The notes under the pieces were generated by a model. That model ran no database searches. It was given only the letters and a program-made list of their open reading frames with translations, and was not told where the DNA came from. 44,038 nucleotides of DNA from NCBI GenBank assembly GCA_937862885.1, contig CALMEE010000055.1:1-44038 (forward strand), given 5' to 3'. Source of the DNA: an uncultured Planctomycetaceae bacterium (GTDB lineage Bacteria > Planctomycetota > Planctomycetia > Pirellulales > Pirellulaceae). This document shows, piece after piece, positions 26,368 through 34,207 of this stretch (within the stretch, counting starts at the first letter, position 1; each line of letters starts with the position of its first letter). A program made the translations under genes and the position numbers.

Positions 26368-28173
26368 CTACCTATCCAACCACGAGATATCGCGAACGAC
26401 GAATTGCCAATTGCCTTCGTGGATACCGACTTCCCCAACGATCACTAGCGGATCCCCGACAACGTATCGTTCGTAGATTTTCCGTCGCAAGTCGATATCA
26501 AATGCCCAAACATTGTACTCTTCGTTAAACACGGTCACGCGGAACGGTCGCTCGCCGGTGACGGTTGCTTCGATGCGAAACACGTGCCCCAAGTTTTCCG
26601 AAGAACGAATTGCATTGTCGCTCCCCAGATCGCGTAACCGCGGCAGGGGAATAGACTTGACTTGGGTATAGTCGACGGTGCGTGCCGCGGTGCTCGTCGT
26701 CGCTTCGGTACCAGGACTTTCCAAGTCGACAAATGCTTGCGAATCGTCTTCATTTGAAACGCGAAAACGCGAATAGATGGGGAAGTGATCTGAAAATCCG
26801 GCACCGTCTCCATTAAAGAAGTTCCAGCGTATCGGAATCTGAGAACCGCGTTGGGCGTTTAAGCCCTCTAAAATAGCGACGTCAAAACTGTTGTCGACGT
26901 ATTGCACTCCCTGGTAATCGTAGAGGCCTCGGGTAATCATCATTTGCATGAGCGTTCCCCACTCACCACGATAGACATCGCTTCCACGGCGTTCCGGCGG
27001 AAACTCGTACCAGAGATTATAGAGATGTGGCTCTGCTTCTTCTCGAATCGCGAACTCGTCTCCTTGGCTACCGAGCACGCCATTAACGGCGGTTTTCCGG
27101 ACGCCCGCCAACCGCCGATACTGATTGTATTGGGAGTTGAAGTCGCCTCCCAAAACCACATCGGCTGACGGATCATTCGCCAAAATCTCTTCGAGGCGTT
27201 TGCGCATTACTTTGGCATTGCCGAGTCGAAGTTGCTCGTCGTCCGCGTTTGACGCACCCGATTTCCAATGGCTATTAAATGTGTGCAATCGGTGGCCATC
27301 AATCTCGTGGACGATTTCCAATGTACCGCGTGCACCCTCGCTTTGATGCGTCAGCGTTTCGATGATCGGAAAACGGGAGAATGTGACGTTAACGTGTGCT
27401 ACAACTCGTCCCAAAGGATCTGCACGGTATTCACCGACCACCACATTGTAATCTCCTAATCCCGCGTCACGAAACGCTTTTAACAACAACGCCTCGGCTG
27501 GAAGATCGCTAACGTCTGGCGAGAGCGGCTCCGTCAACATCTCTTCAATCGTTGTGTTCGAATAACGTTCTAAGATATCTGCGTAATTGTGGGGAAGTTC
27601 GCTCGGTGTTCGATCAGCTTCAAACTCTTGGAACAGAATGATTTCCGGACCTTGACCGTCTTGGAAAACTTGCATCACACGGGTGATATTCTGCAGCTTG
27701 CGCAGCACATGTTTGGGGCGATATTTTTCACTCGTATAATCCTGAAACAAAGCAACTCCGTCTGCATCAAACAGATTTTCCACGTTGTATACGACGACAA
27801 AGAACTCTCCGTCGTCAGCCGTAATAGAATACGCGTCGTGCACGGCCGGATCATAGAGGTTATCCGTTTCGTTCTCCCTTTCGCCAGACTCTCGAACCGC
27901 GGCAGGTTGAATCGGTGTTGGTGTCGTTGACACAATCTCTGGCTTTGACTGTTCAGGAGCCGCGGTTGGAGAATCGGTGATTGCCGAAGAGGTGGCCGCT
28001 CCTTCTGAAACTTTCTGTGCGTTGTCACCCGGCTGCTGGCCCTTGCATGCAACCAAAAAGATAACGAAGACAAAAACCAGTAATTTCAGATAACCAAAGT
28101 GGCGCTCGCCCTGGTCTACGCAGACAGCACTGTGGATTCGATTTTCTTGGCGATTGATGTTGAAACGTTTCAC
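26368..28173 (-). CDS. Lipoprotein endonuclease/exonuclease/phosphatase with OB-fold C-terminus
   Basis: A 601-residue lipoprotein. A hydrophobic helix from about 28 ends in a lipobox (FLVAC, Cys43), followed by a low-complexity linker (about 45-115). The EEP catalytic domain (about 120-475) shows VVYNVENLFD (Asn), ILFQEFEAD (Glu), TFNSHWKSG, GGDFNSQ near 343 and FSDHFPIYSRF near 461, the metal and His-Asp residues of the DNase I-like fold. A final 90 residues resemble an OB-fold (VFRIEATVTGERPFRV ... GDPLVIVGEVGIHEG). Similar surface or secreted proteins act as extracellular nucleases. The outer membrane or periplasm is the likely location. The gene converges with hisD and no operon partner is seen. 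Confidence 0.88.
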   Translation of the reverse strand: MKRFNINRQENRIHSAVCVDQGERHFGYLKLLVFVFVIFLVACKGQQPGDNAQKVSEGAATSSAITDSPTAAPEQSKPEIVSTTPTPIQPAAVRESGERENETDNLYDPAVHDAYSITADDGEFFVVVYNVENLFDADGVALFQDYTSEKYRPKHVLRKLQNITRVMQVFQDGQGPEIILFQEFEADRTPSELPHNYADILERYSNTTIEEMLTEPLSPDVSDLPAEALLLKAFRDAGLGDYNVVVGEYRADPLGRVVAHVNVTFSRFPIIETLTHQSEGARGTLEIVHEIDGHRLHTFNSHWKSGASNADDEQLRLGNAKVMRKRLEEILANDPSADVVLGGDFNSQYNQYRRLAGVRKTAVNGVLGSQGDEFAIREEAEPHLYNLWYEFPPERRGSDVYRGEWGTLMQMMITRGLYDYQGVQYVDNSFDVAILEGLNAQRGSQIPIRWNFFNGDGAGFSDHFPIYSRFRVSNEDDSQAFVDLESPGTEATTSTAARTVDYTQVKSIPLPRLRDLGSDNAIRSSENLGHVFRIEATVTGERPFRVTVFNEEYNVWAFDIDLRRKIYERYVVGDPLVIVGEVGIHEGNWQFVVRDISWLDR

Positions 28174-28259
28174 AATATTTTCCTGAGTTAATTCCAGCCC
28201 GTTGCGGTCGAATGAGACGGTAAGTTTGCGGAAATACGCTCGTCAATACGTGATATTTT

Positions 28260-28338
28260 GGTCAAACGCCTGCCTGCACATGGGCCCAAATCAACTCCCT
28301 ATTGATTGAGGTGGGTTCGACTTCCACGATTTTGATCC
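28260..28338 (+). tRNA. tRNA-Gly(CCC)-like sequence, degenerate
   Basis: An anticodon arm with a perfect five-pair stem (ATCAA/TTGAT) and a seven-base loop CTCCCTA gives anticodon CCC at 28297-28299. Four bases later comes a T-arm, GTGGG-TTCGACT-TCCAC (28311-28327). GGTCAAA (28260-28266) can pair along its length with TTTGATC (28331-28337) as an acceptor stem. Departures from a normal tRNA are three extra bases between T-arm and acceptor, four between D-arm and anticodon arm, a D-loop without GG, and a pyrimidine after the anticodon. No CCA is encoded. It is probably a tRNA-derived RNA and not a working tRNA. Confidence 0.35.
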
Positions 28339-28599
28339 AGAACAAACTTGCCCAATTTCCGCTGGTTTCTCTATTGCAATGATCTTAGCCGCCGATGCAC
28401 ATTGCAACAAGGCGTTGGCTCGCGTGCCGTACTCGAACGCACTTGATTCGATGTGTTTTGTCTGGCATTCGACAATGGAGGGATATTGCAATCCGTTTAC
28501 TGGCGGCTGTGCGAGTTGTTAAGAAAATTTTGCGCGAACTTCATTTCGTTGGGACTGTCCAATACGACAACTGAAACATTATTCATTCGAAGAATGTGA

Positions 28600-28669
28600 A
28601 CGGGTGTGCTCCTGGGAGAGCCGTCGGTCTCCAAAGCTGACTTACAGGGTTCGAATCCTTGCGCTCGTG
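28600..28669 (+). tRNA. tRNA-Trp(CCA)-like sequence
   Basis: This is the best of the tRNA-like segments. The acceptor stem ACGGGTG/CGCTCGT (28600-28606 with 28662-28668) pairs at all seven positions, with two G-U pairs. The D-arm is GCTC-CTGGGA-GAGC. The anticodon stem TCGGT/GCTGA holds loop CTCCAAA, anticodon CCA at 28631-28633. The variable region has four bases and the T-arm is CAGGG-TTCGAAT-CCTTG. Base 73 is G, as tryptophan tRNAs require. Oddities are 70 bases in length, a six-base D-loop, one instead of two bases before the D-stem, and no encoded CCA. It may be functional or tRNA-derived. Confidence 0.5.
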
Positions 28670-28788
28670 TTCTCGTCGTGATGGACGAGAGATTGACTTC
28701 TTGCGACCAACGGCCGCCAAGCCACTCGGGAGAGTTAGGACTTGTCGGTTCCGACTTATGGAATCTAAGCGCTCGACTTCAATTTGCG

Positions 28789-28856
28789 GTAAGCTCAACC
28801 ATTTAGGGCATCAGACACGCAATCTGAAAGCACAGGTTCGAATCCTGTGCTGTACA
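28789..28856 (+). tRNA. tRNA-like sequence with unusual anticodon loop
   Basis: A perfect anticodon-type hairpin, TCAGA-CACGCAA-TCTGA (28811-28827), is followed by four bases and a strong T-arm with an extended stem (GCACAGG-TTCGAAT-CCTGTGC, 28830-28850). A possible D-arm GCTC/GGGC lies before it. The acceptor can be formed only with a bulge (GTAAGC against GCTGTAC), which would compete with the D-arm. Position 33 of the loop is A and not the invariant U, so decoding is unlikely even if the triplet CGC is exposed. The left boundary is uncertain. Confidence 0.35.
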
Positions 28857-28889
28857 TGTGACGCTGAGTCACGCTGGTCAAATTTAACA

Positions 28890-28931
28890 GCCGGAAGGAG
28901 ACAGGCGTTGGCTCAATCCGCCGGAAGGAGA
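28890..28931 (+). repeat. Direct repeat of a 12-mer, possible D-arm-like hairpins
   Basis: GCCGGAAGGAGA occurs at 28890-28901 and again at 28920-28931, exactly 30 bases apart. Each copy is followed by GGC, so each can close a GCC...GGC hairpin whose loop contains GGAAGGAG, a Shine-Dalgarno-like sequence. The second copy is followed by a further imperfect hairpin (CTGT...ACAG) with CTCTTAC in the loop. This may be another decayed tRNA-like unit. No gene start follows either copy. Confidence 0.4.
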
Positions 28932-29048
28932 GGCGCTGTATGGACTCTTACCCCAACAGGTAAGATTTCGGACGCATCTCTTCTTTTTTGGCAGCTTGTG
29001 AGAACGCTTTGCAATTGGTGAACTGGAACAACAAAAGCAGATAGGACG

Positions 29049-29097
29049 TCGGTGGATGCCGAACTTCAATCACGCGGAGCCGCTTGCGCGTTGCTCC
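29049..29097 (+). other. Pair of hairpins in the slipin leader region
   Basis: TCGG-TGGATG-CCGA (29049-29062) and GGAGC...GCTCC (29076-29080 with 29093-29097) form two small stem-loops about 240 bases before slipin. Neither has a U-tract, so they are not terminators. They could belong to the same structured transcript as the tRNA-like segments. Confidence 0.25.
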
Positions 29098-29337
29098 CGG
29101 TGAAAATGTTTAGGCAGAAACCGACGAGATTTGTGGCTGTTGAGCGCAGCATCAATTCCGCGAATTTTGCAAGTGATTTTGCGAACGTTCTGTCTTCCGA
29201 AGGTGTCAATGTGAGATTGCTCAATCGGCGTGTGCATGGATCATCGCTCGCCACTTTAAATCATCAAAATCAGCCACAAAGTCACCCATCGCTTCAGGCA
29301 GGGGTGCAATGAAGTTTATAGGTAGGGAACAGAGAGT

Positions 29338-30459
29338 ATGTTTTTCGTAAAGCGATTCAAAATCCGCTCGCATGAAATGGGGCTCTTGTTCCACGATGGC
29401 GAATTTCGCCGACTTTTGGGTGCGGGCGTACATTGGTTATTTGACCCGTTATGCAAGTACCAGGTGGATGTGGTTTCCCAACGCACAGTGCAATTTGCGC
29501 ATGATCAATTGGACGTCATTGTTCGCTCGGGTGCATTAAAAGGACATGCAGAAGTGCTGGACCTCAAGGACCATGAGCGCGCTATTATGTGGATCGATGG
29601 TCGACTAGATAAGATCCTAAATTCTGGTTTGTACGCGTTTTGGCTGGGTCAAAAGCCCGTTCGCTTTGAAGTGTACGATATTCGGCAAACTCGATTTGAA
29701 CACGTGGACCTGCCGTTGATTGCGCGGCATCCATCGGCTCAGCAAACACTGGATGTTTGCAAAATCGAGCGTGAAAGAGTGGGTGTCTTGTACATCGAGG
29801 GACGCTACGTGGATACGCTTGCGTCTGGAGTCTACGCATTCTGGAGGGGGGGAGTCGAAGCGAACGTTGTCGAGGTTGACTTGCGCGAATCCATGTTGGA
29901 CGTGGTTGGCCAGGATATCATGACGTCTGACAAAGTGACGTTGCGTCTGAACGCTTTGGTGTCTGTGAAGATCACCAATGCTCAACAGGCGGTCGCGCAA
30001 ACGCAAGACGTGCGGCAAGCGCTGTACCGTGAAACGCAGCTTGTGTTGCGCGGATTGATCGGTGCGCGTGAACTCGACGACTTCTTGACTGACAAAGATG
30101 GAGTTGCCCGAGAGATCGAGGACAACATTCGAAAGCGTGCACAGGAGCTTGGTTTAGAGATCGTTTCGGTAGGTATCCGCGACGTGATCTTGCCTGGTGA
30201 CATGAAAGACCTGATGAACAAAGTTACCGAAGCCAAGAAGGCTGCAGAGGCGAACTTGATTTCGCGCCGCGAGGAAACAGCGGCGATGCGATCACAGGCG
30301 AACACTGCTCGCCTGTTGGCCGAAAACCCTGTGTTGATGCGGCTGCGCGAGTTGGAGGTTTTGGAAAAAATCGCGGCTGCCGGCAAGCTCAACGTTATCT
30401 TGGGTGGCAAGTCACCTGACGATAAGGGGTTAGCTGAAAAAATCGTTAACTTGCTATAA
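29338..30459 (+). CDS. Long slipin (SPFH/band-7 family) with three N-terminal repeats
   Basis: A 373-residue slipin. The N-terminus has three copies of a beta-rich unit (about 8-38, 74-104 and 138-170), each reading roughly 'VGLLxxDGRxxxxLxxGxYAFW'. The band-7 core follows (VDLRESMLDVVGQDIMTSDKVTLRLN written as two blocks: VDLRESMLDVVGQ and DIMTSDKVTLRLN), then the coiled region EAKKAAEANLISRREETAAMRSQ in the usual place (residues about 300-325). It lacks the single long membrane helix of ordinary slipins. This multi-repeat slipin type is found in bacterial RtcB RNA-repair operons. No RtcB, RtcA, archease or Ro60 gene is in this window, but tRNA-like sequences lie just upstream on the same strand. 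A ribosome-binding site AGAGAG is adjacent to the ATG, and a terminator follows, so it is a defined transcription unit. Confidence 0.88.
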   Translation: MFFVKRFKIRSHEMGLLFHDGEFRRLLGAGVHWLFDPLCKYQVDVVSQRTVQFAHDQLDVIVRSGALKGHAEVLDLKDHERAIMWIDGRLDKILNSGLYAFWLGQKPVRFEVYDIRQTRFEHVDLPLIARHPSAQQTLDVCKIERERVGVLYIEGRYVDTLASGVYAFWRGGVEANVVEVDLRESMLDVVGQDIMTSDKVTLRLNALVSVKITNAQQAVAQTQDVRQALYRETQLVLRGLIGARELDDFLTDKDGVAREIEDNIRKRAQELGLEIVSVGIRDVILPGDMKDLMNKVTEAKKAAEANLISRREETAAMRSQANTARLLAENPVLMRLRELEVLEKIAAAGKLNVILGGKSPDDKGLAEKIVNLL

Positions 30460-30521
30460 CGGTCCCGAAATCGATGAGTTTGTTGCAACATCAATTTGCA
30501 ACAACGCTCATCTTCATTAGG

Positions 30522-30553
30522 CCCTTGGCACAATCGATGCCGAGGGTTTTTTT
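30522..30553 (+). terminator. Rho-independent terminator after slipin
   Basis: CCCTTGGC (30522-30529) pairs with GCCGAGGG (30539-30546) around a nine-base loop and is followed by seven T (30547-30553). This strong intrinsic terminator ends the slipin unit about 60 bases after its stop codon. Confidence 0.85.
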
Positions 30554-30572
30554 GTAAGGGCGCCGATGAGAA

Positions 30573-31409
30573 CTAGCGGTCTGTGCGAATCGGATGAAAC
30601 TGGTCCAATTCAGACGAGGGGGCGTGACATTGGGTACAACTGGCACGCCACGGATGACTTGTGCGGATCGGATTAGCGCCGGCGACTCCATGACAACTCA
30701 TGCAGTTTTCGCGCATCCACGTAGGGTGTGGAATTGTGGGAGGCGCCGCATCAAAAGCACGCGCGCCAGCGGTCATAGGCCAATTACCCTGAAAATGATT
30801 TTCAATGAGGGGATGGTAACCGAATTCGATGGATGCCCCCTCTGCGTGGCATTGGGTGCAGTTCGCATACAACGGATGAGACATTTGTGGAGCAAAAATT
30901 TCAGGTCCAATCGCAAGCCCGTTTTGATGGCAGGCGAGACAACTGGACGAAGTCATCTGATCAATCGGATGCGGAACCACTGGCGGTGCGCCGTCGAAAG
31001 CTCGGCGTTGCTTGCGTTGAGCAACGAACGCCGTACGTTGGGCCTCGCTCAATGCATCCCGAACAGGAAAATCCGTGTAATCGGCCATAAGATCTGCGTT
31101 GGGCTGTTCAAGGTCGGCAAGCTGACTGGACCAACCTCGATTAGCTCCCAAATTTCGCCGGTTGAAGTCGCGATACGCGGTTGCTGCAATCGCGTCAGGG
31201 GAATGTGCAGGTTCTTGCATACTCAGCGATGGCGGAACGAGTTCCGGAATCGGCGTACCTTGGCGAATCCCCACCACAAATCCGACCAAGGCAATCCCCA
31301 CAACAGCGGCCAACGCCAGTTGTACCGCCCGAGAGGTTGCGACTTTCGAGTTGGGATCAAGGGGTTCAAACACGCGTAGTTCCTGGTCTGCTTGGACTTC
31401 AGCCATCAA
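30573..31409 (-). CDS. Membrane-anchored tetraheme NapB-like cytochrome (duplicated diheme unit)
   Basis: A 278-residue c-type cytochrome with one N-terminal membrane helix (about 29-48) and four CxxCH sites at about 157, 184, 236 and 258. The two halves repeat each other: RAFDGAPPVVPHPIDQM before the first pair of haems and RAFDAAPPTIPHPTWM before the second, each half ending in a SHP(L/W)...CTQCHA site. Ordinary NapB is a soluble diheme protein with the same PP.(I/V)PH...CLxCH...CxQCH layout, so this looks like a NapB unit doubled and tethered. It would pass electrons to NapA in the periplasm. It lies 138 bases downstream of napA on the same strand. The C-terminus is short, with a final His (FHPIR) that may be a ligand. 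Confidence 0.85.
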   Translation of the reverse strand: MMAEVQADQELRVFEPLDPNSKVATSRAVQLALAAVVGIALVGFVVGIRQGTPIPELVPPSLSMQEPAHSPDAIAATAYRDFNRRNLGANRGWSSQLADLEQPNADLMADYTDFPVRDALSEAQRTAFVAQRKQRRAFDGAPPVVPHPIDQMTSSSCLACHQNGLAIGPEIFAPQMSHPLYANCTQCHAEGASIEFGYHPLIENHFQGNWPMTAGARAFDAAPPTIPHPTWMRENCMSCHGVAGANPIRTSHPWRASCTQCHAPSSELDQFHPIRTDR

Positions 31410-31547
31410 TTACTTTTGGGCCTCTTTGAACATGTAAATTCTTAGGCAGCCCATCAACTTTGCAATCGAAACATTGCCAAACGACCCGTAATTCTGTTGG
31501 CCGCAGGGTCGTTGGCGACGCCCCTCACACATTGCCTATCGCGATCA

Positions 31548-33983
31548 CTACATTGGCATACGGGTGACTCGTACGGCACATTTTTTATAGTCGGGTTGTT
31601 TGGAAAACGGATCGTGAGCTTCCAATGTCACTTCATTAATCAACTTTGTTTCGTCAAAGAACGGGACGAACACCTGCCCACGTGGTGGTTTGCCGCGCCC
31701 GTTGATCCAGACTGGCAAATCAATGTGACCACGGCGCGATTCGATGCGAGCCCAGTCGCCTCGATTCAGGCCCAATGATTTTGCGTCTTCGGGATGCAAT
31801 TCGACATAAGCCTGTGGAACTGCCCGAGCAAGTTCCGGAATGCGCAAGGTCATCGTTCCGGTGTGCCAGTGCTCCAGAACTCGGCCAGTGTTCAACCAAA
31901 ACGGATATTGAGCATCTGGGATTTCAGGAGGTGGCTCGTAAGGATGAAACCAAATCTGTCCGCGGTCGTTCTTAGAAACCGAATGATAAAATTGTATTTC
32001 CTTTCCCTGTTCGACGTAGGGATCATCGAACTCTGAAAATCGAAAACGGGTTTCGCGCCAAGTTCCATCGGCTTGTTGAACCACGGGCCATCTCATTCCG
32101 CGCGTTCGAACGTATTCGTCATACGGTGCCAAGTCCTTTTGTTTGTAGGTGGAGAACAATCGGTATTCGTCGAACAGACGGCGGTCCACATTGACGTCGT
32201 AGTAATGTTCCCATTGCCAGATTGGAACTTCTTCACCGCCTTCGTCTTCCGTATGGAATAACCAGCGACCGTCGTTGTCGCGCATGCCGGGATGCCCCAG
32301 TTCAAGCAGGCGATGAGAAACCGCGATCGTTTGCCAACAGTCGTCTCGGGCCTCGCCGGGCGGATTGACCCGCTTAAACCACTGTTGAGTCCTCCTCTCG
32401 GAGTTGCCGTACATGCCGTTCTTTTCGACCCATAAGGCAGACGGCAATACCAAATCAGCCAACTCGGTAGTTGCGGTTGGGTAGACATCCGAAACGATCA
32501 GAAATTTCTCCGGCGATTCCGTCTTGCGGCGGAACAAGTGATGTAGATTCGGGAGGGTTTGACCGGGGTTCGTGCATTGAACCCACAACGTGTCGATGTT
32601 TCCCCCCTCGGCAGCAGGAGTACAAAACTTGTCAAACAACAGCACCGTGTGATAGCCGATTTCCGGCTTGATGCGCCCACGCTCGACGTTCCAAAGATCC
32701 TCGGCGCTATGTCGATGTGCTTCGTTGGCTACCAGTCGACCTCCGGGCAATAAATGGCAAAGCGTGCCGACTTCGCGCACGGTACCGCACGCCGACGGCT
32801 GCCCGGTAAGACTCGTGGGGGAGTCACCGGGCTTGCCAAAATGGCCACTGAGAAAATGAATGCCATGTACCAAAGCGTTGATCGCTGTCCCTCGCGTGTG
32901 TTGGTTCATACCCATACACCACAAGCTCGTGATGCGCAGATCGCGACGCCCGAATAGCTCCGCCAACATTTCGATTTGCGCAACGCTCAAGCCAGAAATC
33001 TCGGAAACGTATTGCGGCGTGTAGCGCTCTAAGCGTTGGCAGTACTCCTCAAACGTGATCGGTTTGCCATACATGTTTTGCGGATTCTCTGCATCCAACT
33101 CACGAAAAGCCGCGAAGCGATCGACAAACTGTTTGTCATAGGCGTTGTTTTTGATCAGTAGATGAGCAATGCCGTTGGCTATGGCTAAATCGGACTGGGG
33201 TTTGAACTCCAAATAGTGTTGGCAATGCTCCGTAGTCCGCGTACGGCGGGTGCCAATATCGATCAACATGATCTGCTCACCACACGAGCGGCGATCAATA
33301 ACGCGCGAAAACAGCACCGGATGCATTTCCGCTGGATTATTTCCCCACATGATGAGAACATCACATTCGTCCAAATCATCATAGCAACCAGCCGGTTCAT
33401 CAACTCCGTAACATGTCAAGAATCCGGTGACGGCCGACGCCATACATAACCGCGGATTACCATCGATGTAATTGCTGGAAAGTCCAGCCTTCATGAACTT
33501 GTTGGCCGCGTACCCTTCGGGAATGGTCCATTGACCCGATCCATAGATGGCGAACCGATCCGGCGCCGCTAGGATCTTTTCGGCGACGAGATTAATTGCC
33601 TGGTCCCAAGAAATCGGCTGAAGTTCACCGTTCACGCGCAATAAAGGCTGTGTTAATCGGTCTTCACCATAAAGAATTTTGCCAACATGATAACCTTTGA
33701 CGCATAACAGACCGCGATTAACTTCTGCGTTCAGGTCTCCTTTGATCGCCACGACCTTGTCGTGCTTGACACCAACCTGGACATGGCAGCCCGTCCCACA
33801 AAATCTGCAGGGGGCCTTATCCCAATTGACCTCGGGGTCCTTATCAAAAACGGTTGGCTGAGGATGAACAATCGGCAGCGCGTTTCCGGCCAATGCTCCA
33901 CTTCCCAGAACTCCACCAACCGTTGCGGCTGATGCAGCGGCACAAGCACTTGTCGTCAAAAAAAGCCTGCGGTCAACATTCAT
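31548..33983 (-). CDS. napA: Periplasmic nitrate reductase catalytic subunit NapA
   Basis: An 811-residue molybdopterin oxidoreductase reducing nitrate to nitrite in the periplasm. It starts with a Tat signal (NVDRRLFLTTSACAA). The [4Fe-4S] cluster is bound by Cys59, Cys62, Cys66 and Cys94 (CRFCGTGC ... GLLCVKG). The molybdenum ligand is Cys180 in RLCMASAVTGF, within a stretch closely resembling E. coli NapA (YGSGQWTIPEGYAA, DEPAGCYDD, WGNNPAEMHP). The C-terminal molybdopterin domain ends normally. I chose the ATG at 33983; a TTG at 33993 in the same frame is the alternative. A small ORF upstream overlaps its start by four bases. No recognisable napD, napF, napG or napH is present, so electrons must come through the membrane-tethered NapB-like protein or another route. 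Confidence 0.96.
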   Translation of the reverse strand: MNVDRRLFLTTSACAAASAATVGGVLGSGALAGNALPIVHPQPTVFDKDPEVNWDKAPCRFCGTGCHVQVGVKHDKVVAIKGDLNAEVNRGLLCVKGYHVGKILYGEDRLTQPLLRVNGELQPISWDQAINLVAEKILAAPDRFAIYGSGQWTIPEGYAANKFMKAGLSSNYIDGNPRLCMASAVTGFLTCYGVDEPAGCYDDLDECDVLIMWGNNPAEMHPVLFSRVIDRRSCGEQIMLIDIGTRRTRTTEHCQHYLEFKPQSDLAIANGIAHLLIKNNAYDKQFVDRFAAFRELDAENPQNMYGKPITFEEYCQRLERYTPQYVSEISGLSVAQIEMLAELFGRRDLRITSLWCMGMNQHTRGTAINALVHGIHFLSGHFGKPGDSPTSLTGQPSACGTVREVGTLCHLLPGGRLVANEAHRHSAEDLWNVERGRIKPEIGYHTVLLFDKFCTPAAEGGNIDTLWVQCTNPGQTLPNLHHLFRRKTESPEKFLIVSDVYPTATTELADLVLPSALWVEKNGMYGNSERRTQQWFKRVNPPGEARDDCWQTIAVSHRLLELGHPGMRDNDGRWLFHTEDEGGEEVPIWQWEHYYDVNVDRRLFDEYRLFSTYKQKDLAPYDEYVRTRGMRWPVVQQADGTWRETRFRFSEFDDPYVEQGKEIQFYHSVSKNDRGQIWFHPYEPPPEIPDAQYPFWLNTGRVLEHWHTGTMTLRIPELARAVPQAYVELHPEDAKSLGLNRGDWARIESRRGHIDLPVWINGRGKPPRGQVFVPFFDETKLINEVTLEAHDPFSKQPDYKKCAVRVTRMPM

Positions 33984-34207
33984 GGTAAATTCCAAACTGC
34001 TTGAATTTCGAAAATCGTGCTGTCAGCTTTCCGCCGTACGTTGCATTCGCGAACCATAACTTGCCAAGCCATTCGAGTTTGATGGTAAGCGTCTGACTCG
34101 TACTGACGCAGAACATCCGCATGATCAAAAACTCTTCCAATTACGCGACGAAGCGGTGAGCACATGTGCAATTGATATACCAACACGCCTGCCCTTAATG
34201 CAAACAC
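33980..34207 (-). CDS. Small hypothetical ORF coupled to napA
   Basis: A possible 75-residue protein (GTG start at 34207) whose TGA stop overlaps the napA ATG as ATGA, the arrangement of translationally coupled genes. napD, which encodes the NapA-specific signal-peptide chaperone, usually sits here and has about this size. I could not match this sequence to the NapD pattern, so I do not assign it. The frame stays open about 70 bases further upstream. The sequence is basic, with two Cys and several aromatic residues, and has no membrane helix. Only the overlap and position support it. Confidence 0.4.
   Translation of the reverse strand: MFALRAGVLVYQLHMCSPLRRVIGRVFDHADVLRQYESDAYHQTRMAWQVMVRECNVRRKADSTIFEIQAVWNLP

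Larger units (their letters stand above)
28174..29337. other. 1.16-kb non-coding region with tRNA-like sequences upstream of slipin
   Basis: No frame in this stretch looks like a protein; the longest plus-strand frame (28659-29021) runs across tRNA-like elements. Instead, at least three plus-strand segments carry a canonical T-arm (TTCGAxT loop closed by a five-base stem) preceded at the right distance by a perfect or near-perfect anticodon-like hairpin. They are annotated separately. A hairpin GTGAC-GCTGA-GTCAC (28858-28872), a duplicated 12-mer and further hairpins follow before slipin. This suggests a transcribed, structured RNA region. Confidence 0.5.

Noticed and set aside
28659..29021. 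120-codon plus-strand frame
   Set aside because: It crosses tRNA-like elements, and its residues resemble no protein; the RNA reading explains the region better.
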